NCBI RefSeq assembly: GCF_015832195.1 | Contig: NC_052017.1 | Coordinates: 92,468,429 to 92,532,428, forward strand | Reading direction: 5' to 3' | DNA length: 64,000 nucleotides | From: Motacilla alba alba | Taxonomy: Eukaryota > Chordata > Aves > Passeriformes > Motacillidae | Shown: positions 10,801 to 22,767 of the stretch, in pieces | Numbering within the stretch: position 1 is the stretch's first letter | How the letters are laid out: each line of letters begins with the position of its first letter | Position numbers and translations under genes: made by a program | The notes under the pieces: generated by a model | Seen by the model: the letters and a program-made list of their open reading frames with translations, nothing else | What the model was told of the DNA's origin: nothing | Database searches by the model: none

Positions 10801-13158
10801 ACTACTTCTCAGTAATTAATTGAAATTTTTCTTGCCTTGCTGATTTCAGATACAGTCCGGATGTTGTGTTTTTACAGGAGGTCATCCCACCACATCTCCC
10901 TCTTCTCCAGATGAAGGCAGGCAATTACACTATTATTCCAGGTAAGAAAATACCCTCAGGTACTAAGGACAAAAACCAGAAAATAAAGTTTGGGTTTATT
11001 CTGTTTCTCTTGTCAAAACCTCCAACCATTTTAAAGAATATAAAGAATAAAGTGAAGGAGGAAGCACTCGATGTTTCTGTGTTTTGGTATCAGCATGTAG
11101 CTTGATGCAAATTATGCATGTGAAAAGCTTGCTTTTCTGGCATTTTCCTGTGTATTTCTTTCTGCATTTTGAAAGATGAGTAGCAAGGGTAGTCAAAAAG
11201 TACCATAGATAAGAAATTTTTTTAGGTATTTGTATTTAAAAGATCTGAAAAATTCAGACGATTATTATGCAACTTTTCACTAATGACTTAAAAATCAACA
11301 TATTCTCACAAGTTGTGGTAAAAAGGTCTCTTTCAGAACCTTAACTGCTTTATGGCAGTTCTGCTGTGGCACAGCAGAAGATGTCCTCAAACATTTTTTT
11401 GCTTGGTCCTCTGTAGGTAACATAGATGAGTATTTCACTGCTGTAATGTTAAAGAAATCGAGAGTGAAGCTACTGAAACATGACATAATACCTTTTCCAA
11501 CGACTGCCATGAAGAGGAACCTTTTAGTTGTGCATGTGAGTGAGTCAGGATGTACTCAGCAGCTGTACTTCTGCCTTCCAAACAGAAAATCCCAGAGAAA
11601 ACTGAACTGGCTTTTTCTCTATCACAGTGTCAAAGAGCAGAAAAACTTTTCCAAGCATACAAACCCAGTGGCATTTGATATTGACAAACTTAAATATTTT
11701 ATGCGAGTTACTTACCATACTTTGCTTTCAAGTCTCATAACCTCTGAAAACAAAACTAAAAGCCTGTTATCCTTCTGTAAACCCCTTTTCATCTATGTAA
11801 AACTAATATTAACCAGCTCTGGCATTCAGTCATTTGCTTTGTGATTAGATTTTGTCTTTGAGCTTCTTGCTGTGGATGGTAACACTGCCTCTTTGTTTCA
11901 CACATAGGTGAGCATATCTGGTATTGAACTTTGCCTTATGACTTCTCATCTGGAGAGCACTAAGGATCACTCCAAGGAACGTATAAAGCAGTTGCAAATA
12001 GTGTTAAACGAAATGCAGAAAGAGTCTGAGTCCACCACTGTTATATTTGGAGGGGATACAAACCTCAGAGACAGCGAGGTAAATAGAAATAAGCAACTTT
12101 GTTATTTAGAGAAGGTATTTTGACAAAACCTTCTCGGGCTTTTCTGTTGTCTTTATAAGAAATTACCTGCTTAGGCACAACAGAGATAGTCAACACTTAT
12201 TCTTAAATTGTGGAACTGTGATTAAGTAGAAGTAAGTGTTGTTTTGGCTGAGGTGATATATATATGGAGACCCCTTCCAAATAACAAAATGCTTTAAGAA
12301 CAATACTTGTATCTGAGCAGATGCAGGCAGATTTGATGGAAGTTTTGACTTCAAAAACATTTTCTCATTTTGAGAACCTGGCCTTTACTTGTTCAACTCT
12401 CCAATTCTCACAATCAATGAAGGAAGAGGGTGCTCTGGAGAAATAGATCTTTATTCCTGGCAATCAAGACATTTAAAAATTAGATGTAGTTTTTGGCTGC
12501 TGATACTAAAAGGGAAATTTGTGCATTATTACTAGAAGGTCAGAGTTTCACTTCTCCCTACTATAAAATTCTGTTGCAGTGAACTGGACTTACATTGATT
12601 TAGGAAACATGGTGTTTGCCCTATATCTCAACATTTTGGAGCTGAACATTTATTTTGGAACATGTTTTTGATTTAGAAAGTGCTACAGGAAATGGTCGTG
12701 CTTTAGAGTATCTGGAGAAATACCACAGTTTAGAAACATCTCCAAGATCTTTGATTTTTAACAACTTATGTTTTGCAGAAAAAAATCCAATGCTGCGGCA
12801 ACTCAGTTCTATTTTTTGAAGGTAGAATTTGTGAATTCACTATCTTGTGGAATTTTTTCCCTCCTTCTACCTTCAGGTTACTAAACTTGGTAATCTACCT
12901 GACAACATTAAGGATGCCTGGGAGTTTTTGGGCAAGCCTCAGCACTGCCGCTACACTTGGGACACCCAGTCCAACACCAACCTGAACGCAGCCTACAAGT
13001 GCAAGATGAGGTTTGACCGGATTTACTTTCGGCCTGCAGTGGGAGGGGGGCATTTCATTCCACGAAGCATGGACTTGATTGGTTTGGAAAAACTGGAATG
13101 TGGCAGATTTCCTAGTGATCACTGGGGCATTCTGTGTAATTTTGATGTTATATTATAA
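7670..13158 (+). CDS. TDP2: Tyrosyl-DNA phosphodiesterase 2, complete gene with 7 exons
   Basis: TDP2 (TTRAP/EAPII) hydrolyses the 5'-phosphotyrosyl bond left by abortive topoisomerase II, allowing end joining in the nucleus; it also unlinks VPg from picornavirus RNA (family knowledge). Exons 7670-7852, 7927-8015, 10028-10195, 10850-10941, 11417-11535, 11908-12078 and 12877-13158 total 1,104 bases, giving 367 residues against 362 in human. Order: disordered acidic N terminus with a KRRK basic patch, UBA-like helices at about 33-70, an Ala/Gly- then Ser/Asp-rich linker to about 118, then the Mg-dependent endonuclease/exonuclease/phosphatase domain. Catalytic residues are N125 (TWNIDG), E157 (LQEV), D267 and N269 (GDTNLRD) and H356 (SDHWG), all shifted by five from human. 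Every junction is GT/AG and phases match. Confidence 0.97.
7853..7926 (+). other. TDP2 intron 1, 74-bp GC-rich mini-intron
   Basis: The intron runs from GTACGG to TTTCAG and is phase 0. It is near the lower size limit for vertebrate splicing and has no in-frame stop of its own. If retained, its length shifts exon 2 out of frame and translation stops at 7934-7936, giving an 88-residue product. Confidence 0.9.
7927..8015 (+). CDS. TDP2: TDP2 exon 2
   Basis: The exon encodes RALNAYFDPP, the last UBA-like helix, then a low-complexity Ala/Gly linker. It ends two bases into a codon at TG/GTAGGT. The joined codon with exon 3 is TGC (Cys91). Extreme GC content here makes this exon easy to miss in assemblies and gene predictions. 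Confidence 0.92.
8650..9158 (-). mobile_element. Avian endogenous retrovirus LTR remnant, minus strand
   Basis: The plus strand begins TGCTGTGGTTTAACCCC and continues with the phrase CATGGGTTGAG, a typical 3' end of a common passerine LTR read on the minus strand. It continues through the CACCCACTGACTGATGCCCAG section and the AGCATGGGAAACTGAAAAG section. The 5' tip of the LTR, normally beyond about 9158, is missing, where sequence of a different LTR begins. No internal retroviral genes accompany it, so it is a solo, truncated copy. Family assignment comes from recalled similarity. Confidence 0.75.
9163..9770 (+). mobile_element. Second, different avian ERV LTR remnant, plus strand
   Basis: It starts AGGTTTGCTTGGCAAGG and continues GGGGCTACAGG, then GTCTGACAGAGCC and GCCTCTGGAATAA, followed by degenerate repeats of the form CCCATGGGGAGTCCA/GCTGGAGCAGG. 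These mark a long (about 1 kb) avian LTR family also present at 47383-48740 on the other strand. The 3' end of the LTR with its poly(A) signal is absent. Short open frames on both strands here are LTR artefacts. Confidence 0.72.
10028..10195 (+). CDS. TDP2: TDP2 exon 3
   Basis: The acceptor is CTCTTTAG. The first base completes Cys91, then come the Ser/Thr/Asp-rich linker and the first strand of the catalytic domain, FSLITWNIDGLD, with metal-binding N125. The exon ends GCATT/GTAAGT, a strong donor, two bases into Leu147. Confidence 0.95.
10196..10849 (+). other. TDP2 intron 3
   Basis: A 654-bp intron with donor GTAAGT and acceptor TGATTTCAG. It contains a 15-T tract at 10711-10725 and nothing else I recognise. 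Confidence 0.88.
10850..10941 (+). CDS. TDP2: TDP2 exon 4
   Basis: The exon encodes residues 147 (split) to 178 (split), including YSPDVVFLQEVIPP with catalytic E157. It ends CCAG/GTAAGA. The open frame continues into the intron for about 160 bases without meaning. Confidence 0.95.
10942..11416 (+). other. TDP2 intron 4
   Basis: A 475-bp AT-rich intron with donor GTAAGA and acceptor CTCTGTAG. No repeats or genes recognised. Confidence 0.88.
11417..11535 (+). CDS. TDP2: TDP2 exon 5
   Basis: The exon encodes residues 178 (split) to 217: the EYFTAVMLKKSRVKLL strand pair and IIPFPTTAMKRNLLVVH, which form part of the DNA-binding face in the family. It ends GTGCAT/GTGAGT. The open frame runs on past 11535 into the intron. 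Confidence 0.95.
11536..11907 (+). other. TDP2 intron 5
   Basis: A 372-bp intron with donor GTGAGT and acceptor ACACATAG. A long chance open frame from exon 5 covers most of it. Confidence 0.87.
11908..12078 (+). CDS. TDP2: TDP2 exon 6
   Basis: Fifty-seven whole codons, residues 218-274. The exon encodes ELCLMTSHLEST (His231 and Glu233 of the EEP core) and VIFGGDTNLRD with catalytic D267 and N269. The GG before DTN replaces AG in the human protein. The exon ends AGCGAG/GTAAAT. Confidence 0.95.
12079..12876 (+). other. TDP2 intron 6
   Basis: A 798-bp intron from GTAAAT to a pyrimidine-rich CTACCTTCAG acceptor. No repeat or gene recognised. Confidence 0.88.
12877..13158 (+). CDS. TDP2: TDP2 exon 7 (last)
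   Basis: Ninety-three codons, residues 275-367, then TAA. The exon encodes DAWEFLGKP, the HCRYTWDT loop, MRFDRIYFR, IIPR-like FIPRSMDL and GRFPSDHWGILC with catalytic D355-H356, ending VIL. This C-terminal half of the catalytic domain is complete. Confidence 0.96.
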   Translation, partial: VTKLGNLPDNIKDAWEFLGKPQHCRYTWDTQSNTNLNAAYKCKMRFDRIYFRPAVGGGHFIPRSMDLIGLEKLECGRFPSDHWGILCNFDVIL

Positions 13159-13530
13159 AAAAGAAAAAAAAAATACTCCCATCTTCAGTTTTAAGGTGAT
13201 TTATTCTTGTTTTTACAAAATTTTACCCTCTCAGTTTAAGGTAGAGCGTATTTGAGTTTTCAACCCTAATACGTTCTTTGTTCTTTGGCTTCTGCAGGAA
13301 TGGCTTAGTTTCAAGCCAGGTTTCCCTTTTCCCGTTGTATTCATCTTTTCTTGAATCATGTTTTATAATATTTATTTTTGAAAATATCTGCAAAACCAAA
13401 CAAATTCTAGTTTTAAAATGGCAGGAAAAACCTGTAAATACAATTCATAAACATACTCAGTGATTTAAAAGACACTTTTATTTTTGGCATGTATTATGAT
13501 CTCATAATAAAGGCTGCTTTTTTGTATTTT
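13159..13530 (+). other. Probable TDP2 3' UTR
   Basis: AT-rich sequence runs from the stop codon to just past the first poly(A) signal. No competing feature is visible. The end is approximate. Confidence 0.6.
13506..13511 (+). terminator. TDP2 poly(A) signal, proximal
   Basis: AATAAA lies 350 bases after the stop codon and is followed within 35 bases by T-rich and TTGTG-containing sequence, a good cleavage context. Confidence 0.7.
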
Positions 13531-13664
13531 AAGACTACTTTTATTGTGCCTTCATTGTTTATTTTGTAACCATTCCCATCATCTTTATGATCTTGTCTTT
13601 TGTAGGATGTTTTGTGTTAGCTTCTGAAGTTTGTGTTGAATGTTCACGCCCCTTCAGGCAAGAC

Positions 13665-13670
13665 AATAAA
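13665..13670 (+). terminator. Possible distal TDP2 poly(A) signal
   Basis: A second AATAAA sits 160 bases beyond the first. It could give a longer 3' UTR, but its downstream element is weaker. Confidence 0.35.
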
Positions 13671-14212
13671 GGAGCTGAGGAAAGAATGACTAGAGTCTCA
13701 CAAAATAAGGGTTTCTTAAGTAGAAACTGAACTACTGTTAAACAGATTTAAGAACAATATGCCTTCTATTTGACAAAATTGTATAGGCAAATGCATGGAA
13801 GTTGTTCACTTGGGATGGTGTACACCTTGGTGTTTATTAGCCTGGCTTTGAGGTTCACATTAAGAAGTGTTGTGTTTCAGTGAGCTCCTGTAAACTGCTG
13901 GGCAAAGCCTGAACAGCTCAAGGCCTTGCTGACTTTGCAGAAGATCAACCAGGCCTTCCTGCTCTAAGAACTGTGTAATCAATCTCTTAGAAACTGTTGT
14001 TTTATAGATGTGCAATGCTGATTTAAAAGGGAAAGCCTCCTAACTTTCTGATGTGAAGTTCAGTGCACAGGCATGGAGAAGAAGGAGAGATAACCTGTCA
14101 GTGACATGGAGTCAACGAAGTTTGACAGCGTAAATTCTTCTTTTTGTTGTTGTTGTTGTTTGTCTTTGGTCTTGAGCCCAAAGCTTACAAACAACTTGTA
14201 CTTTGCCGCGCT

Positions 14213-14410
14213 ATTGTGGTGGCTTGGTTCCACCTGGTAGCCAGTCTGCCACCCAGCTGCTCTCTCACTCCCCTTTTCCCAATGAGGTGGGAGGAAGAAA
14301 TCAGAATAAAAAAAAAACAAACAGGAAAGCTCATGGGTTGAGATAAAGACACTTCCCAATTATCCTCATGGGCAAAACAGACTTGGTTTGGGGGACTTGA
14401 TTTGTTTTGG
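14213..14410 (-). mobile_element. ERV LTR 3'-end fragment, minus strand
   Basis: The plus strand contains CTCTCTCACTCCCCTTTT, GGAAAGCTCATGGGTTGAG and CATGGGCAAAACAGACT in the order seen at the 3' end of the long avian LTR at 47383-48740, read on the minus strand. Only about 200 bp remain. Confidence 0.65.
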
Positions 14411-14421
14411 AAACACATGCA

Positions 14422-14580
14422 CGGAAGGAAGTTCCAGGGAGTTCAGCTGGAACATGAAGAAGAACTTCTTTACTGTGCAGGTGGTTGAGCACTGGATCAG
14501 GCTGCCCAGAGATGGGGTGGAGTTTCCCTCACTGGGGACAGTCAAAACTCACTCCTTACTAATGTGCTCCAGTGGACTGA
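14422..14580 (+). mobile_element. CR1 LINE 3' fragment, plus strand
   Basis: GGAAGTTCCAGGGAG, then AAGAAGAACTTCTTTACTGT and GGCTGCCCAGAGATGG follow the order of the 3'-terminal domain of avian CR1. The extreme 3' end is missing. A 5'-truncated copy, as usual for CR1. Confidence 0.82.
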
Positions 14581-14689
14581 CTGAGCTTGAGCCAGGAGCT
14601 AAATCACTGCTGGTGTTCACTTCCAGCCTTGCCCATTATCACATTCCGTGACAGCAATTCATAGCCAGTAAAAATGTTTCACCACTCTT

Positions 14690-14790
14690 CCAGTAAAGGT
14701 ATCCATCCTGATGTCCAGTCTAAACCTCTCCTGAATGAGTTAACCAGCTCTTCCTCTTGTCACAGGAGCAGGGAGGCCTGAGGCAGGTGT
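14690..14790 (-). mobile_element. Possible CR1 fragment, minus strand
   Basis: GATGTCCAGTCTAAACCTCT followed by CTCTTCCTCTTGTCAC resembles the complement of the same CR1 3' domain. It is short and diverged, and may be part of an inverted pair with the 14422-14580 copy. Confidence 0.45.
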
Positions 14791-17700
14791 GGTTTTCCTT
14801 TCATTCAGCGAGAGGCCCAGGTGACTCTACTAAACAAGCAAATAAGCCTCAGGATGTTAATTCATCTGCACAAGAAATCAGCTGCAGGGATCTCCGGTTC
14901 TGCTTTCACTTCTTTAAACAGCAAATTCCTTTTATTAAAGGTGAAAGAGAACAGCCTGTTTTGGGAAGGATGTCCAATCCTTGATTGCTTTCAACACATC
15001 TCATTATTTTATAATAACTCAGCTGCAAAAACAAGGAAGGAGAAAGCACTGATACATTTTTAAACTCAAGTTGAGCCCATAATCTCTTCTTTCTATTCCA
15101 AAATAAATAGTTCTATAAGAAAGTGAAAAATAGGTACAACCGCCAGGATTTTCCAACTGCCAGGCTTTTCCTTCCGGGCTTAAAATGGGGCTGGCACAGA
15201 TCACACATTATGACTCGCTCTACGACAATCTTGTTCCTTACTAAGCCTTTGAAGAAATGTCATGGGGTTTGTTGTCAGGGGTTACACCTCCTCCCCCTCC
15301 CTGGTAGTTCTGGCCAAAGGATTTGTGGGGAAGGTGAAGGCAGTTTGACTTTTCTAACAGTGTTTGGGAGGGGAAAAGTACAATAAACTCGTGTTTCATC
15401 ATCAAGAAACACCAGGTTATGTGGCCTTCTGTATTATGGTTGCTTTTGGTTATGTGGCTGCACCTTCTGGACTGTTTTGGAAGACATGAAAGAGACTGAC
15501 TCCTGTTGTTCGGAAATAGGTTTTTTAATCAGGGATAAAAAAAGTGTTCAGAGTAGTGTGTGATCTATCTCAATCCCTAAACTCCAGATCTATTTCTAGC
15601 ATTGGCTGATTCCTCCTTTGATCAGCAGTCTTTCCTAACCCTTGGAATAGATAAGGAGGGACATAAGAGCAAGCAAAGACATAACATTTGTATGAGCCAA
15701 TTAATTTTTGTAATTATAAACAGTAGGTAAGAGGAAGACTCAATTCGGTGCAATTAGTGGTTAGTCATTCTTTTAAAATGAGGAAATTATGCATACATCC
15801 TTTGAAAGCATTCTTGAACTACAGAAGTGGTAATACTTTATAAGAAGACATAAACACTAAATGTTTCACTGACTACTGGATGTGAAGCAATACATCTTTA
15901 ATTAAATGTACTTTAAACCACTTAATAAGCATCTAAATTGCTGACAATCAAGAGCAGTCAGAGTCTTTAAATTAATTTGCCTCTTAATCAGTGATGTAAA
16001 AGGTAAAATATCTGCTGAATAGAGCAACTAAAACTTAAAGGGGTAGAAACAGCAAAGTTAAACCAAACAAAGCATTTATTGGCCTGCAATGTTATTTGAT
16101 TTGTTTTCCTGATTCAGTAGCATGATATTGTGGCATCCATACAGCCCAAAGCATTTATACAAGTGTGAATGTGAGAAAATTAATAATCGGCAGTAACCTG
16201 TACTTGTGGAAATCATGTACAATTGGAGGCATAATTGTATAAATTCTTTGTTCCAGTTATCAAGAGAAGCAATTTCTGCTGAGAACCCAGCCAGTCTTAA
16301 ACAGTCCTACATGAAAAGAGCTTGAACTTACTAAAAGAGAAGTGAATTACCTAGAATTAAATAAGGAAATATTAAACATATAGGGAGTTAAATAATAAAT
16401 AGATGGATTAAAAAAAAAAAAAGAGGGGGAAATAGCAGGTAAATTTCCCAGGGTTTTGTTCACTAAGATTATAATAAATGTTCATTAATGAAGATGCATA
16501 GATTTTATCTTTTTCATTTCTTGGAGACAAAGCTTGTGCAATATCAGCTCAGAGGAAAGAGGCTCCCAGTGATTGAGAAATCTTTAGTGTAGCACTGACA
16601 TTTGAGAAAGTAGGAGGCTTAAGCAGGAGGCACAGTGGGCTGAAACATTGCTTAATTGCAACAGTTGAAATGGGAGTTATACTGTTCCTGCAGTGATAAC
16701 ACTTAAATGAAAGACAAAAAGGAAGGATTACACCATGCCATTATAACATTTTGCACTACAGTATTTCCTGATACTGTTACTGGTTGGACAGAGGAGCTAA
16801 TGAAAACCTACTCAGAAATCATTTGTTGAGGCAGAAGCTTTACCCAGACCTGGAGGTAGATACCGCATGCAAGTACAGCTGGGAAGGCTGGACAAATATG
16901 TCCAAGAAAAGGAACTCACTTTCTTGTGGCTTTCAAAATTCTCCCAGTTAATGAAAAACCAGAAAAAAAAAATCTGTCTCAAATGCCCTGGAGTTGAATG
17001 CATTCATCCTTTTCAGTGTTGGCAGATACTTCTTGGACTGAAACCGGTCAGATTTTTTTCAGTTTGGGATGGAGCGTAGGGGGAAAGGGTCTTTCTGCCA
17101 AAGCACAAAACTATCTCACCAAGGTTTGGTAACCAAACTTGTGCATGTTCCACAGCTCCAAGCAGATGGCTGGCTTGTGAGCAAGGCAGATAAGCAGGGA
17201 GAGCAGGGTTCAGGGTGCTCAGAGGGCTGCACCACCTCCCTGCAATGGGAAAAACCTCCCAGTAATGTTACGCCTCCAGTCAGCGCTTCCCTGCCACCAG
17301 CACAAAGTGTGGCAGAAGGACCGTTTGATGTTGGTGGGATGGGTGCTTGCCAGGTCTCCTAACTACCCCTGGATGTTTGGCAGTGAGTTACCTGTCCTGG
17401 CTGATGGCAGCTTCACAGGGCTTTTTGTCTGCCCAACTGAGTGCACCTACTGTGGATAGGAGCTGGAGGTGAATCAATATTGATCTATGTTTTAAAGCTT
17501 CCATGGTCTTCAGATAGCTTACATCACACTCAGCCTATTAGTCCATCAGTATTAAACCTATTAGCTCATCAGCGTTATGAAAGGCAATAATTGGCTCAGC
17601 AGGAAAATACCGTCTTAGCCTCTGCCCTCTGCAGTAATCTGCTTTCTCAGCCTGCTCCTCAGTTTGGTAGCATTTCTGGGGTTCACAGGCAGAAAATGGG

Positions 17701-20700
17701 CAGCAGGAGCTGCTGCTGGGGTTCCCAGTGTTTGCATGGGACTGGCTGCATCCTGTTTGTTCCATGGAGAAGGAAAGTCTGCTTCTGACAAAGCCAAGGG
17801 CACTGGACCAGCTGCTGCTGTGCAGAGAAAGCAAAGAGGGCCATTTGCTGCTTTCATCCTTTCTCCTACTTTCTCTAAGATTGTGGGAGGTACCAGAGGG
17901 CTTATCTCCCTCAGCCTGCACTGCACCAAGGAGCCCTTTGCACACTTGCACAGATGGTTCAAAAAGCTCTAGCTTTGAGTACCCAAGTATTTTTTCCTGC
18001 AGAAGAATCTGAAGCTATATCTGGAGCTTTTCCAGTCAGTAAAATTAGGAACTCAGGAGCATGCAAAGCATTGGAGAGCAATCATCTTCCCCCACTATCT
18101 CTGTAAATCACCCCTGGATGCCAACAGGAAGGCTGCAAGGCAAGAGAAAGGGGGCTGCCTTGGTAAGGACAGATAGCCAGGCTTCCTCTCTCTACACACA
18201 CTTCCTTTTCAAAACTGACCAGTCTTGGTCAACATCAAAAAATATACAACGTTCTCATTGATATTTTTTTTTTTTTCTGTTATTATTAGAACAATTATTT
18301 TTACATCAAATAAGCAGAGTTCAGCCCCCCTACCTGTGGCCTAACCTTGGAAATCACAGAAACTGAGGAATAAAAAATGACATAACAACAGAGCATGAAA
18401 ATTATTTTAAACGCAGTCAGACAATTTCAGAGTTACAGTTCAGAGATTCATGTTCTATATTTACAGAGCTTGCACCAAGAGAGATTTAACTATCTTCGGG
18501 AAAAGTCATATAGCCTACGGTTAAAAAATATTGGTTAGGTGGGAATCAGAGGGTAAGTAAAAAGACAAGGCAAAACAGTTGTATACTGAAGAGATGACAT
18601 TTCTCTTTGCCTTTTTAACTAATGAGAATCACCCTCATATTGCCTTAAAGCTAAATTAGTCCAGCACTGCAGAGAAGTTTGTGGTTATCCTTTCATGATG
18701 ACACCATCATGGATTGTACCATGTCCTTGTTTTGGTCTATCATATCAAAGCTTATCTGATGGTCCATGAGCCAGGAAAGTGCCAGGGAGAGCATTTTTTA
18801 CTGGAGCAGGTTTTCCATTTCATCTCAGCAGCTTTCACTTCTTCACTGGCTCCTAGTGGTAATACTAAGAAGTAAATTCTATGCTCCACACATCTCTTCT
18901 TTGTCTAACTCCTGCAACTTCAGTACAGAGTTTCCACAACTAGAGTATAAGTGACCTTGTGCTTTTGCTTTTGAGCAAAATCCTATTTTATTGACATCTG
19001 GGGATGCCCATAAGCAGAGGGAAAGAGTCAGGTCCATGAAAACTTGGGAAGTATGTTTTGAAGCAGAGTTGGAAAAATTCCCTTCTGCAAGGAACAGATT
19101 ATAACTTACCACTGCAACGCTGTCACATTTCTGGTGTTTAGAAAGTAGGGGAACCACTATTTTAATATTCCCTTATTTTTTCAGAGCAGTAACTGGTAAA
19201 GCAACAAGGATCATTCATGTAAGCACATGAAACACACTGTGTGTTTTCCGTGGACCACCTGCTCCACTGGTTTGCAGTCTGGGGTAGAAAATTGAAACTT
19301 TCTCAGCTATTAAAAGTTCCCCCATGTCCGTGTGGCTTTGCTGGGCACTGGACATGCTCCATATTGAAGTATTATCTGCCGTTACAGAACGTTCTGAGGA
19401 GAACAATGGTGCCGAGTGAAATGTAACATTTTTGATTAGATTTACAGGAGAGGGTTTTTTAGGACTGGCTGGCAAAGAAAACTCTCTGTGTTAGGCTTCT
19501 GCTAATAAAATTTGCATGATTTCTGCTTTGTGAGCATGAAGCAAGGAAAAAAGAGGGATTCTTTTTGTTGCAGTTATTTGCAGTCTAATTTTTCAGGCCA
19601 ATTAATTGCCTATCGTAATTATAAATATACAACAGAACCAAGATGAAGCACAAGTCACAGAAGATCCAGTAACTCTGTTTTCAATGGATCAGCTTCTCAC
19701 ACAGTCTCCTTCAGTTGAGGCTTTCAGATTACTTAACTAGGTTGAAAACAAAATGTTCTTTCACAATGTATTTTTGGTTTGAAAGGGGATTGGTAGCTCT
19801 CTTCTGTCTGCTTGAAGCCTGCTGAGCTGCATGTACTGTACTCTCTCAAAGCTTGGTTCTTTGCAACTCTGAGAATAAAATACTGCACTTGCTCCCATTG
19901 ACTGGCTGAAATAAAATAATCTATGATGCCTGAACAAGTTTAAATGAAATAATAATATCCTTATTAGTGAAAACCAGATTGTTGATGCGATAATTGAGCA
20001 GATTTATTGTCATCTCCTTGGTCTAGTCTGCTGAAACAGCCTGATGCTTTATTTAATCTCATATCAGAGGAATTGCAGGCTTGTAATCCATCATTAAACA
20101 ACATTTAGAATGATGGATGAAAATGTCAGCTTTCCCAGCATAATCAATCCATATCTCATTAAAACATATTATTTATGTTTCTTATAATGGAACCTGCAGG
20201 GGTTTCCCGAGGAAAATGGAGACATCAGCTGTTGTTGAAAGACGAGATGAGATATTCTGTAATTTATGAATTAGTAAATGCATATAAAAATACCTATCCA
20301 CACTATCAATTGTCTTTTACCATTTTACAAATAAATTGAGTGCCTTGGCTTTCCTCTTGCTGTGTATGGCAGGATTTTGTTACGTTTATTGTGTTTGTAA
20401 TAATTCAGTGAGAAAAATATTAAAAAACATGTAGGAAAGATGATTTTGCAAATTATTTCCAGGACATGATGTGGGGAAAAGCCCTTGAATGCAAATCAGT
20501 AAGAAAGACTTTACTGTTCTGTTGCTCTTTGCTAAGGTCAGCTTTTGTCCCTGTTAGTCCCCATGCAGACAAAGCAATGCATTTCTTTAACTACAGCAGA
20601 GTTCCATTTTAAGGATACTTTCTACTGTGTGCTGGCTCAAAGATGAATAAAACCCTTGATTTATGTGGTTGTGGTGCCGCTGTAGTCGTGATCACAATGG

Positions 20701-22767
20701 CAGCTGTTGCCTCACTTTAACTACATTTGAGGATCACTTTATGCTTCAACTCCTAAACATCAATAAAGGAAAATGAGTAGTAAATAACTACCTTGTGTAC
20801 AACAGCCCAACTCATATTTCAGATGAAAATGAACACAAAATGTAAGTTTGATTTGCCTGTGGAATTGCCATTGTCTGCATCACTGGAGGCAGGGAGTTGG
20901 CCACAGAAAACAGTTCCTATCTGTTCTGCAGCCAATGCGAAAGAAAAACTGTCACAAGTGTGATCTTTGTCAGGTCACCTTCATTGCACCAGCCCAGTGA
21001 CAAATGTATATGTTGGTCAGCTAGAGGTGCTTTGAATTCCTGATCCTATGTGGGCTCTGGGCACAACGCACTTCCAAAATTTGTTTCTGAGTCTATTTTA
21101 CCAAAGGCAGTGCTGGCTGTGGAGGGAGAACAGCCTCTACAAGCTGTTAGCTTGCCAGATAACAGCCTGTGTGTATGGCAAACCAGATATAAGACATAAA
21201 GATTTTATATTTTTCTCCACCTTAGACCTGCAGAGTGGAGATATTTTTCTTCTTTTCAATTTGCTTTGATTCATGTAACTTCACCTTAGTGTGTGTGAGG
21301 CGAGGATCTGTACACACAAGACAGCAATTTTGGCTTGGTTGGTGCATGGTTATTGGAAGAAAAGGTTTTCAGAGCACAGCACAGATTTAAAAAAATGTTA
21401 CTACTTGTATATCCTAAAGAAGGGGAAAAGTTACTTCTTCATGCAATGATGACATAAATTGCATTATAAAATCCCCTAGCCCAATCATAAAAACAATCAT
21501 ACTATTTTCACACTTACTCAGAAATCTATCAGTGAGCTGCTACGAAACTGGTTATGCAGATTATATGTCTTCTGAAATTACAATGATACTGTCTTCAGAT
21601 TAAATAAAGGTACATTTTATGGCAGCTGGAGGAGTAACTGGAAGGCAGAAAAGATGTCCAAATCTCAGCAGAGATGTCCAGAGCAGAAAAGTGAATATAA
21701 TTTAAAAAAATGGCAGAAGTGAGAAAACATATTTGGTTTCTGTCAATAAACCAGAGAATGCACATGTATGTCTGGTTTAGTGCCTATCTCTGAAGGGCAC
21801 ACATACATCACAAAATGTCTTAAAGTCACATTTGGGGAATTTTTCTTATTCATTCCTCTCAGGCAAGGGAAAAGAGAATGAAAGAGAATTGTGTTTTATA
21901 TTATGTTCTCTCCCACCACAGTTTTCTAGGGAAAAAGAAGAGTTTAATCCCTAAGGAATTGTTCAGTCAGCTTTATGGTAACAATGAGACTGATGCTGCT
22001 CTGGAGAACCTGTATGAGATGGCTGTAAAAATGTAAGATGAGACCATCTTGCATAGCCAGCCCTTTTCAGTAAGAAAAAGTTCTCTTTTACCAGATAAGA
22101 AATGGACCAGCAACAGGAGACACACAGTCTACCTTTTCCAGTCATCAGAATACTTCTCCACAAACACTCAGATTTTTGAAAATACGTGTTTGTCTTTTCT
22201 CCAAGCTTAATTTTGACAATATTGTAAAGATTTCTAAGCGACTTGAGGATTCAGTAAAGTTGTTCCTGTCTCTTTAGCAGTACTGTGCTTTGCCAGCAAA
22301 TGAGTAATTTCCAATAAATATGCCATTCAACTTCAAAAAAAACATGGACTAATGTCAGTCTGATCCTTTTAGCTGAATTTTGTTTATTTTTCTGAGCCAA
22401 AGAGAAATAAAAAAGCCCCAGAATTGTGTGGGTTTTGGAGAGAAAAATCTGGGCAGCACTGATAACATTGAGGCAATCAGCGAAGCCAAAATTCATTCTG
22501 TTGCAAAGAGAGGCAAGGTTTTAAATAAGTACAAATTGAAAGCACATGACAATCAAAAACTATGTGAGAAATGAAAAGTGTTGAGAATCCACAGGTATCA
22601 ATGTCCCTTTTAACATGTTAATACTTCACTTTTAGTGAACGAAATTACCTGTTGATTTAACCACAATGCATCCTTCAGAAAAGTTGGCACAGAGAAAGAG
22701 AAGTTTTTGTGTTTATTGTTATTAAACTAGGTATAAGCTCCAAGCAGAGCTACCAGTCAGGGTTTTC

